A stretch of DNA of 64,000 nt from OFTM10 sp964196195 (GTDB lineage: Bacteria; Actinomycetota; Acidimicrobiia; Acidimicrobiales; Aldehydirespiratoraceae): the NCBI GenBank assembly GCA_964196195.1, contig CAXMSE010000038.1:15137-79136 (forward strand). The letters are read 5' to 3'. Positions within the stretch are counted from its first letter, which is position 1. Every line of letters starts with the position of its first letter. The position numbers and the translations under genes were made by a program. Positions 16,989-25,026 of the stretch are shown here, one piece after another. The notes under the pieces were generated by a model. It did not search any database. It saw nothing but the letters and a program-made list of their open reading frames with translations, and was not told where the DNA came from.

Positions 16989-17921
16989 ATGAGCAAGCTT
17001 CTCGAGGGCAAGGTTGCCCTCATCACCGGCGCGGGCCGCGGCATCGGGCGCGAACACGCCCTCATGATGGCCGAACACGGCGCCAAGATCGTCGTCAACG
17101 ACCTCGGCGGCGATGAGCACGGCGGCGGGGGCGATCTCACCCCGGCCGCAGAAGTGGTGGCCGAGATCGAAGGCATGGGTGGTCAGGCCATCGTCAACGG
17201 CGGCAATGTCGCCAAGTACGACGATGCCAAGGCGATGATCGACCAGGCCATCGACACCTTCGGCGACATCAACATCGTGGTCAACAACGCCGGCATCTTG
17301 CGCGACCGCATGCTGTTCTCGCTTTCCGAGGACGACTGGGATTCGGTGATCGGTGTCCACCTCAAGGGCACTTTCGGTCCCTCTCACCACGCTGCTGTCC
17401 ACTGGCGCAACAAGGCCAAGGCAGGCGAGGACACTTACGGCCGCATCATCAACACCACCTCGCCGTCGGGGATCTACGGCAACGTCGGTCAGACCAACTA
17501 CGGCGCAGCCAAGGCCGGCATCGCCGCCTTCTCTGTTATCGCGGCCCAGGAACTCGTCAAGTACGGCGTCACCGTCAATTGTCTCGCCCCCACGGCGTGG
17601 TCGCGGATGACCGCGCCTCTCATGGGTGGTGAAGACGCTCCTGAAGAGCTGCGCGACAAGATCAGCCCCCGCTGGATAGCGGTGATCGCAGCCTGGCTGG
17701 CCAGCCCCGAGGCGGCGAATGTCACCGGTCGTGTGTTCGACATCCGGGGCGAGACACTCGGGATCGCCGAAGGCTGGCACCTCGGCCCGTCGGCCACCCA
17801 GCCCGACAACCCGGCCGAGCTCGGTCCGGTCATCGCCGACCTCATGAGCAAGGCCCGTCTCAACGCGAGCATGGCCGGTACCGACCATGAAGGCCCGGGA
17901 TTTCCGAGCCAGTCGATCTGA
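16989..17921 (+). CDS. Short-chain dehydrogenase/reductase (hydroxyacyl-CoA type)
   Basis: 310 residues. Cofactor motif TGAGRGIGREHALMMAEHGA, then NDLGGDEHGGG, NNAGILRD, and the catalytic Ser/Tyr/Lys in NTTSPSGIYGNVGQTNYGAAKAG. The 30-residue insertion after the second strand and the NDLGG segment resemble the dehydrogenase part of multifunctional enzyme 2, which oxidises 3-hydroxyacyl-CoA. AGGAGG is directly upstream of the ATG. It stands alone, convergent with msrA. Confidence 0.9.
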   Translation: MSKLLEGKVALITGAGRGIGREHALMMAEHGAKIVVNDLGGDEHGGGGDLTPAAEVVAEIEGMGGQAIVNGGNVAKYDDAKAMIDQAIDTFGDINIVVNNAGILRDRMLFSLSEDDWDSVIGVHLKGTFGPSHHAAVHWRNKAKAGEDTYGRIINTTSPSGIYGNVGQTNYGAAKAGIAAFSVIAAQELVKYGVTVNCLAPTAWSRMTAPLMGGEDAPEELRDKISPRWIAVIAAWLASPEAANVTGRVFDIRGETLGIAEGWHLGPSATQPDNPAELGPVIADLMSKARLNASMAGTDHEGPGFPSQSI

Positions 17922-17951
17922 GTCCGATCCCGGGCCTGACCCGGGGCGTCG

Positions 17952-18587
17952 TCAGTAGCTCACTTGGCAGAAGCCGTGGTTGCAGTAGCCGCCGGGGTTT
18001 CGCTCCAGATACTGCTGGTGGTATTCCTCGGCGAAATAGAAGACCGGCGCCTCCACCACGGTGGTGGCGATCTCACCGAAGTCTGAATCGGTGAGCCTGC
18101 CCTGATAGTGGGCCAGGCTCGCTTCGGCGGCCTCGCGCTGGGAGCCTGAGCCGACATAGATCTCGCTGCGGTACTGGGTTCCGATGTCGTTTCCCTGCCC
18201 CATGAACTGGGTGGGGTCGTGCACCTCCCAGAACACCTTGAGCAGTTCGGCGTAGGAGACCACGCCGGGGTCGAACACCACCAGGGCCACCTCGTTGTGT
18301 CCGGTGCGCCCCGAAGAGACCTCTTCGTAGCTCGGGTTGGGGGTGTAGCCGCCTGCGTAGCCCACCGCGGTGGTGTACACGCCTTCGAGTTGCCAGAAGT
18401 AGCGCTCGGCGCCCCAGAAGCAACCCATCCCGAACAGGGCGGTCTCCATGCCCTCGGGGTAGGGGCCTTCGAGGGGGGTGCCAAGTACCAGATGGGCGCC
18501 GGGTACGGCGACGACCTCAGGGCGACCCGGTAGGGCATCGGCCGGAGTCGGCATCTCCATCGCCTTGTTCTGACGTCCGAACAACAT
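17952..18587 (-). CDS. msrA: Peptide methionine (S)-S-oxide reductase
   Basis: 211 residues. Repairs methionine-S-sulfoxide in proteins. The catalytic Cys 56 is in [14 protein letters not shown]. Substrate residues are in [15 protein letters not shown] and [12 protein letters not shown]. Resolving Cys are in the C-terminal CNHGFCQ. The 45-residue N-terminal extension is like that of E. coli-type MsrA. AAGGAG stands upstream of the ATG. Recycling electrons would come from thioredoxin or possibly mycoredoxin. Confidence 0.95.
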   Translation of the reverse strand: MLFGRQNKAMEMPTPADALPGRPEVVAVPGAHLVLGTPLEGPYPEGMETALFGMGCFWGAERYFWQLEGVYTTAVGYAGGYTPNPSYEEVSSGRTGHNEVALVVFDPGVVSYAELLKVFWEVHDPTQFMGQGNDIGTQYRSEIYVGSGSQREAAEASLAHYQGRLTDSDFGEIATTVVEAPVFYFAEEYHQQYLERNPGGYCNHGFCQVSY

Positions 18588-18841
18588 GTGTGGTCTCCTT
18601 GATCGCGCTCGACCTTACGGGGAGGAAACGTCGTGGTGGCTCTTTGCGTTCCCGGAGATTCTCTACCTGGTGGGCTGGGGTCTTGAAAACACCGAGATCC
18701 AGCGAGTCTCGAGGAGTTGCTACGCCGACGACCTCGCTCGGTTCGAGCTCCTCGCGGGGGCCCCATCGCGGCGCAGGACAAGCGTTGACAATCGTTTGAC
18801 GTGGCCCACGCAAGCTCCGGTCAGACGACAGGAGATGCACG

Positions 18842-21800
18842 ATGCCGCACGGTTCTGAAGCCCGAACTTGGTCCCCGCACTACGGTCGCGCCATGGAAGT
18901 GCGGGTGTTGGGCGCGATCGAGTTGGTCGACACCGGACAACGCCTCGAAATCGGTGGGCAGAAACAGCGCACGGTTCTTGCACTTCTCATCGCCAACGCA
19001 GGTCAACCGGTCTCTACCGATCGGCTGATCGAGGGGGCCTACGGTGACGACGCTCCCGACGGTGCACGGCGCTCCGTCCAGACCTACGTCTCGAACCTCA
19101 GGTCCCAGCTCGGCGACATGATCACGTCGGTCTCGTCGGGCTATGTGTTTCAGGCCATCGACACGTTCATCGACGCGGAGCGGTTCGGGGAGCTGGTCGA
19201 GTCGGGCCGAAACAAGCTTGCCGTCGATCCGGCCGCAGCAAGCGACGAGCTCGTCGAGGCACTCGCTCTGTGGCGAGGACACCCCTACGCAGACGTCGAC
19301 GCTCGCGGGGAGATCGACGCTGAGATCGCCCGGCTCGCCGAGCTGCGACTGGTGGCACTCGAGTCCAAGGTCGATGCAGACCTCGCCGCTGGTCGTGATC
19401 GCGAGCTGATCGCCGAGCTTGATGCGTTGACCACAGAGCACCCGTTTCGAGAGACTCTGCATGCGCAGCACATGCTTGCGCTGTACCGGACCGGTCGACA
19501 GGCCGAGGCGTTGCGGTCGTACGGCCGACTGCGTGAGCAACTGGCCGAGGAGCTGGGTGTCGACCCGTCGCCGAGGATTCGAGACCTCGAGCAACGCATT
19601 CTCGAACATGACCCCGAGTTGCTGTTATCTCCTCGTTCGGCGGTGCGGCGCCGTGCCGTGCTGGTCATCGATCTGACGGTGGCAGCCGTCGATTCGCTCG
19701 AGAATCCTGATGAACGCAGCCGGGTGCTCAACGAGCTCGACCGGACAATCGAGCGATCGATCGCGAACGTCGATGGAGCGCTGTCGGTTCAGCAGGGGAC
19801 CGCCACCTACGCCACATTCGATCAGATGCGAACTGCCCTTGATGTAGCGGAAGCCATCAATCGAGCTGCGCCCCGGGCGAATGGCGCACCGGTGCTTCGG
19901 TTCGGTTTGGATCTCGGCGACGTGGAGGAGGACCCGAACGGTGGGGTGGCCGGCCCCGCCGTCATCAGAGCCGCAGGCCTTGTCGCTGCCGCTCACCCAG
20001 GCCAGATATTGCTCTCGGCCGAAGCCCAAGCCGCCGCGGCCCTTGACAGCACTGGGGGATCAGTACTCAAGGCTCTTGGGGAGCATGCGATCTCGCGGCT
20101 GGAGAATCTTGAGACCGTGCATCAGCTGGTGCTCGATGGCCTGCCTACCGAATTCCCAGAGCTGTTGACCGACGCTGAGCCGCCGAGCCTGCCGAATGCG
20201 CTCGCGGGTGCACCGGGCTACGAGCTACGCGAGGAAATCGGCCGAGGACTCTTCGGCACCGTCTACCGGGCCTACCAGCCGTCGGTCGGGAGGGAGGTGG
20301 CGATCAAGGTCATCAACCCTGAGCTGGCAAACAGTACGGGATTCATTCGACGGTTCGCCGTCGAGGCTCAGATGATCTCGCGCATCGAGCATCCGAACGT
20401 CGTGCCACTGCACGACTTCTGGAGAGGTCCGGACGCAGCAATGCTGGTCATGCGGCTCATGCGGGGCGGCAATCTTGCCGAGTGGGCTCGACGCACCGAT
20501 GTCGATCGAGCGGCCGGCCTCCGTTTGATCGATCAAATCGGCGGGGCTCTCGCCACCGCCCACGCCCTTGGCATTGCCCACGCCGATGTTCAGGCCAGCA
20601 ATGTCCTACTCAATGAATCGGGCGACTTTTTCCTCAGCGATTTCGGAATTGCCACGGATGATCCGAGGCTTGGCAGCGGTCGTGGTCAACAAGATGATGT
20701 GGCGGCCTTCGCGGCAATGGTGGCCCAAGTGGTCCCAGCCGTCGCCTTCGTCGAGGGCGAGATCTCCCTCCTCGAGTCCGCGGGCCGCGGGGAGTTCGCC
20801 AACGCTGCGACATGGTTGGAGACGTGGCGCCGGGACGCGGGACTTGCCGCCGAATCGCCGACCTACACGCCGAGTCGTAACCCGTACAAAGGACTCGCTG
20901 CGTTCGGGGAGCTCGATGCTCCAGACTTCCACGGTCGCGGCGCAGCGGTCTCGGATCTCGTCGGTGCTATCGCCAACCGGCGACTGATCGCCGTGGTCGG
21001 GCCGTCGGGAATTGGGAAGTCATCAGTGGTTCGCGCAGGATTGCTTCCGGCGCTTCGTGGCGGCGCGAGCCCGGGCTCCGAGCGATGGTTGATCGCCGAG
21101 TGCCTACCGGGCGCGCATCCATTCGAGCGTCTCGTATCCTCATTGATTCGGGTCGCCAGCTCGGTCCCCCACGATCTCGAGGCGCAGCTCCGATCGGATG
21201 CCAGAGGATTGGTCAAAGCAGTCGAGCGCTATCTGCCGCTCGGCACCCAACTGCTGCTCGTGATCGATCAGTTCGAGGAGCTCTTCACGCTGACGCACGA
21301 TGAGGCGACTCGTCAGGCCTTCCTCGATCTGCTCACGACAGCGTGTGAGGATTCCTCGTCGCCGATTCGAGTCGTGCTCACGATCCGAGCCGACTTCTTC
21401 GACCGTCCCCTCCTCGACCCCTCGTTCGGCGAGCTGATGAGCGCGGGCACGGTTCCGATCTCGGCGCCGACCGACGCTGAACTGCGAGAGCTGATAGCAC
21501 AACCTGCAGTAGGCCTCGGGGTGGACTTTGAGCCGGGTCTTGCCGAGCGGATGGTGGCCGACCTCCACGGGGAGAGCGGAGCGCTGCCGCTGGTGGAGTT
21601 CGCACTCACCGAGCTGTTCGAGCAGCGCGAGAGTGACCAGCTGACGCTTCGGGCATACGAGGCCGCGGGCGGAGTGACGGCCGCGCTGGGGCGAAGGGCA
21701 GAGGCGATCTACGCGGCGCTGGCCGAGTCCGATCAGGAGGTGGCGCGCCAGCTCTTCATGCGCCTGGTGACGCCCGGAGAGGATGGCCGCGACACTCGCC

Positions 21801-24800
21801 ATCGGATCCGCCGGTCCGAACTGGTCCGGCTTGCAATCGACGAGGAACAGCTTGACGGTGTGCTGGATGGGTTCGGCGAGCATCGGCTTCTCACATTCGA
21901 TGTCGATGAGGTGACCCGGGGTTCCACGGTGGAAGTCGCCCATGAAGCACTTCTTCGTGAATGGCCGCGGTTGAAGGGGTGGATCGATAGCCACCGAGAG
22001 GAACTGGTCCTGCGGAATCGACTGGCTGTTGCCGTCGCCGACTGGGAGGATTCAGGCCGCTCCAACCCACACCTGCTCGCAGGCGGCCGCCTATTGCAGC
22101 ATGAGACCTGGACCGCACACAGCGACCTCTCTTTGTCGATTGAAGAGCGGGATCTTCTGGTCGAGAGTCGGCGCGTGGAGGATGGCCGGGTCGCCTCAGC
22201 GCGGCGCCGACGACAGCTTGTGATGTTCGGGTTTGCCGCGGTGGCATTGATTGGTGTCGCTCTGGCCGCGACCGCGCTCAACGCCAGCAGAACGGCCAAC
22301 CAGAGCGAGGAACAGGCAATCGCCGCAGCCGCCGACGCGGGCGCCGCCCGAGCCGAAGCCGATCAGAGCGCCGAAGAGGCAAGTGCCAGTGCTGAGGAGG
22401 CCGTCGCCAACGCCGCGCTTGCCGATCGGCAGCGTCAGCTCGCCGAGGGTCGGGCGCTCGTGGCCGCGGTCCCGAATGTGATCGCAGAGGATTCGCAGCT
22501 TGCGCTGCTCCTGTCAATGGCAGCGGGCGAACTCTTGGGAAACGCACCGGCGGTAACGACCGCGCTGCACGAGACCATCGCGGCGCAGCGAACCGTGTAC
22601 CAGACCGAGTGGGCCGGCAGCTTTACGAGGGACGTGGAAATTGGAGGTGATCTGAGCGCTGATGGCAAGCTGCTCGCCGTCGTCGGACCCACCGGCACTA
22701 CCGTCCACGTACATGACGTCGACGATGGCGGCCTTCTTTGGTCGCAGGTGTTCGATGTCGAGCAGCCCGCCGAGCACCAGGTGATGGCGCGGTTCATCGG
22801 CAACGGAGAGGAGCTGCTCCTCGGCTTGAGCTGGCAACCTGAGATGAATCGCGCTCTGGAGACACCCTCGAGCGAACTCGGCTTCCATGTCGTGGATTCG
22901 CGCACAGGTGAAGAGCTGCGAAGGCACGACAGTGGCCCCTGCGGACCGGTCGGCAAGAGCGCGACCAGCTGGGCGACAATCGCTGAATCTGGCGTGTCAG
23001 AAATGGTCACCGTCAGCATCTCCCAACGATGGTTCGACGAGTTTGGCTGTATCCCAGCCTGCCGCTGCGGGTCCTATCGAGTCCCGGAGATCGATGTGCA
23101 GCGTGTCGACCTTGCGACCGGCGAATCGGTACCGATCGTGTCGGGTTGGAGCGACGGCAACCTCACGGTGGCAATGAGTGGTGACGGCCGTCGCGCCGCC
23201 CTCGGCCGTGGGTGGTCGCCAGCGGGCACCTTCACTGTGGTCGATATCGAGACCGGCGATGTGGTCAACGTCGTGGCCAACGACTCTGACTTCCCCGGCC
23301 TCGCCTTAAACCACGATGGCTCGCTGGCAGAGTCGCAGGGCGCAACAGCAGGCGAGTCCCGGTTATTCGACGTTGTGTCGGGAACATTGCTGCGTACCGA
23401 CCCAGGGCCCATTTCCGGTTTCAATTGGGGCGGAGCTTGGTTCAGCGCCGATGGCACCAGGACGCTCCGAGGTGGTCACGCAGATCCGTTCGTCGGAAGC
23501 TGCTGCAACGGGACCCTGGCCATCTTCGACAGTGCGACCGGAGCACTGCTGTCGACCTTCCCGAGCGACGGGCCGGTCGATCTTGTGCGAGCGACACCAG
23601 ACCTCAGCCGGGTCGCAAGGTTCGGGGCCGAAAGCGCACGCACAGTCACGGTCTCGACGATCGATAGCGGCTCGAGCGTGGCGGGCACGCCGGCAATCGC
23701 AAGGTTCGATCCTTGCGGTGACGCGTCGTCGGAACGGAAGTTCTTCCTCAACCAAGGCTTATCCGTCCACGAAGAGCTGCTCACCGTCATGGCTCTCTGC
23801 GAGACGGCCGACACGGCCGACACCGTTCTACCGATCGCAACAGGCGACGAGCAGAGATGGAGCCCCGGTCGTTCGTATACCTATTCGCTCGCCGATGGCG
23901 AGTTGCTCGCCAGTCATCCGACCTTTGGACAAGCGCTCGCGGTGGCCGACGACGGCACTGCTGTGATGCAGGTGTGGACCAAGACCGGCGCTCAGTCCTG
24001 GATAGCGGGCGAAGTGGTCGTCGTGGATCTGAGTACCGGTGAACGTCTCGAAACCCTCGCAGGCGTTTGCAACCTCGACGTCGAGCGGTATCGCGACGCG
24101 GAAGGCGCACTCGAGTGCGACGGCCCTGGACTCGCCGTTGGAGGTGCAGACATCGCAATATCGTCCGACGGGAACGTCGTAGCCCTCGCCAGCGGCTGGC
24201 AACCGACAGTGGGGCGTGCGTGGAACCGAGCCACCGGCGCATCCGCCGATCTCGCCGCGCCCATTGCCGCTCTCGGCATCTCGCCGGACGGAACGGCACT
24301 GGTGGTGGTGGAACAGTTCGATCCGTCGCTGGGTGGCTTGGGAGTTCTGCGGTTGTATACAACCGACACGTTCGAGATTGTGGCCGAGTCCGGCATAACG
24401 TCGGAGCAGGTGCGTAGTGGCCTTGAGTTCAGTCCCGACGGGAAGCTTGTCGCCGCCATCGCTGGAGAAGCGGGGACGGCAATCCGTTTCCACGACACGG
24501 CGACGCTCGAGGTGGTCAAGCGTCTTCAGGAGCCACACGAGCGAGGCGTGTTCGGGGCGGCGTTCAGCGCGAACGGCTCCATGCTGGCCACGGTCGGTGG
24601 GGATGGTTTCGCCCGAGTGTGGAACGTGGAGACCCTGGCACTGGTCAATGAGATCGAGGTCGGCGGCCTTGCCACCGCTGTGACATTCCTCGACAACGAC
24701 CGAAAGCTCGCGGTTGGGACCCAATCTGGCGGTGTGGGCATCTACTACCTCGAGGTCGACGACCTGCTCGACGAGGCCCGCCAGCGACTCCGGCGCGGAT

Positions 24801-24877
24801 TCACCGCGACCGAATGCGGCGTGTACTTCCCCGACGGGGGATGTCCGACTCTGGAGGGGATGCTGGCCGCTGAGTAG
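18842..24877 (+). CDS. Giant SARP-BTAD / cyclase-like / kinase-like / STAND NTPase / membrane beta-propeller fusion
   Basis: 2011 codons. Domains in order: OmpR-type winged helix (18-95, MEVRVLGAIELV, RSVQTYVSNLRSQLG); BTAD (100-255, ending VDPSPRIRDLEQRILEHDP); class III cyclase-like domain (270-430, PGQILLSAEAQA, metal Asp partly degenerate); kinase-like domain (460-610, IGRGLFGTVYRA, VAIK, HADVQASN, SDFG, so the catalytic-loop Lys is Gln); STAND NTPase (P-loop GPSGIGKSS about 718, Walker B LLLVIDQFEELF about 803). Then a transmembrane helix (about 1125), an Ala/Glu coiled coil (1150-1205) and a beta-propeller to the end (ISPDGTALVVVEQF, GGDGFARVWNVE). GGAG 8 bases before 18842 supports that start; ATG 18893 is also possible. 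It is probably a signal-gated transcription factor. Confidence 0.85.
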   Translation: MPHGSEARTWSPHYGRAMEVRVLGAIELVDTGQRLEIGGQKQRTVLALLIANAGQPVSTDRLIEGAYGDDAPDGARRSVQTYVSNLRSQLGDMITSVSSGYVFQAIDTFIDAERFGELVESGRNKLAVDPAAASDELVEALALWRGHPYADVDARGEIDAEIARLAELRLVALESKVDADLAAGRDRELIAELDALTTEHPFRETLHAQHMLALYRTGRQAEALRSYGRLREQLAEELGVDPSPRIRDLEQRILEHDPELLLSPRSAVRRRAVLVIDLTVAAVDSLENPDERSRVLNELDRTIERSIANVDGALSVQQGTATYATFDQMRTALDVAEAINRAAPRANGAPVLRFGLDLGDVEEDPNGGVAGPAVIRAAGLVAAAHPGQILLSAEAQAAAALDSTGGSVLKALGEHAISRLENLETVHQLVLDGLPTEFPELLTDAEPPSLPNALAGAPGYELREEIGRGLFGTVYRAYQPSVGREVAIKVINPELANSTGFIRRFAVEAQMISRIEHPNVVPLHDFWRGPDAAMLVMRLMRGGNLAEWARRTDVDRAAGLRLIDQIGGALATAHALGIAHADVQASNVLLNESGDFFLSDFGIATDDPRLGSGRGQQDDVAAFAAMVAQVVPAVAFVEGEISLLESAGRGEFANAATWLETWRRDAGLAAESPTYTPSRNPYKGLAAFGELDAPDFHGRGAAVSDLVGAIANRRLIAVVGPSGIGKSSVVRAGLLPALRGGASPGSERWLIAECLPGAHPFERLVSSLIRVASSVPHDLEAQLRSDARGLVKAVERYLPLGTQLLLVIDQFEELFTLTHDEATRQAFLDLLTTACEDSSSPIRVVLTIRADFFDRPLLDPSFGELMSAGTVPISAPTDAELRELIAQPAVGLGVDFEPGLAERMVADLHGESGALPLVEFALTELFEQRESDQLTLRAYEAAGGVTAALGRRAEAIYAALAESDQEVARQLFMRLVTPGEDGRDTRHRIRRSELVRLAIDEEQLDGVLDGFGEHRLLTFDVDEVTRGSTVEVAHEALLREWPRLKGWIDSHREELVLRNRLAVAVADWEDSGRSNPHLLAGGRLLQHETWTAHSDLSLSIEERDLLVESRRVEDGRVASARRRRQLVMFGFAAVALIGVALAATALNASRTANQSEEQAIAAAADAGAARAEADQSAEEASASAEEAVANAALADRQRQLAEGRALVAAVPNVIAEDSQLALLLSMAAGELLGNAPAVTTALHETIAAQRTVYQTEWAGSFTRDVEIGGDLSADGKLLAVVGPTGTTVHVHDVDDGGLLWSQVFDVEQPAEHQVMARFIGNGEELLLGLSWQPEMNRALETPSSELGFHVVDSRTGEELRRHDSGPCGPVGKSATSWATIAESGVSEMVTVSISQRWFDEFGCIPACRCGSYRVPEIDVQRVDLATGESVPIVSGWSDGNLTVAMSGDGRRAALGRGWSPAGTFTVVDIETGDVVNVVANDSDFPGLALNHDGSLAESQGATAGESRLFDVVSGTLLRTDPGPISGFNWGGAWFSADGTRTLRGGHADPFVGSCCNGTLAIFDSATGALLSTFPSDGPVDLVRATPDLSRVARFGAESARTVTVSTIDSGSSVAGTPAIARFDPCGDASSERKFFLNQGLSVHEELLTVMALCETADTADTVLPIATGDEQRWSPGRSYTYSLADGELLASHPTFGQALAVADDGTAVMQVWTKTGAQSWIAGEVVVVDLSTGERLETLAGVCNLDVERYRDAEGALECDGPGLAVGGADIAISSDGNVVALASGWQPTVGRAWNRATGASADLAAPIAALGISPDGTALVVVEQFDPSLGGLGVLRLYTTDTFEIVAESGITSEQVRSGLEFSPDGKLVAAIAGEAGTAIRFHDTATLEVVKRLQEPHERGVFGAAFSANGSMLATVGGDGFARVWNVETLALVNEIEVGGLATAVTFLDNDRKLAVGTQSGGVGIYYLEVDDLLDEARQRLRRGFTATECGVYFPDGGCPTLEGMLAAE

Positions 24878-24947
24878 GCGATGACGGCCACGCTGCCGAG
24901 ATCGCGCTTCTGCGTGACCTCTACGCCACCAAGAAGGAGAAGTCATG
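24876..24947 (+). pseudogene. Possible 3' remnant of another gene
   Basis: Immediately after the giant gene, one frame reads VGDDGHAAEIALLRDLYATKKEKS and stops. This looks like a protein C-terminus but has no start. It overlaps a good ribosome site (AAGGAG) for an ATG at 24944 that opens a doubtful 41-codon ORF running into the convergent glycosidase. Very tentative. Confidence 0.25.
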
Positions 24948-25026
24948 ACCAGAACTCACTCCTTGTGCTCCAGCGGCCACTCAGTGCTACTGTTGAGGCT
25001 TGAGTACGCACCTGGGTTCGCCCGGG

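Noticed and set aside
18784..18815. TTGACA that might be a -35 promoter for the giant gene
   Set aside because: No acceptable -10 is found at 16-19 bases; left as unproven.
18588..18841. 254-base gap between msrA and the giant gene with open frames on both strands
   Set aside because: None of the small frames has a ribosome site with a plausible protein; nothing else was seen besides the ribosome site for 18842.
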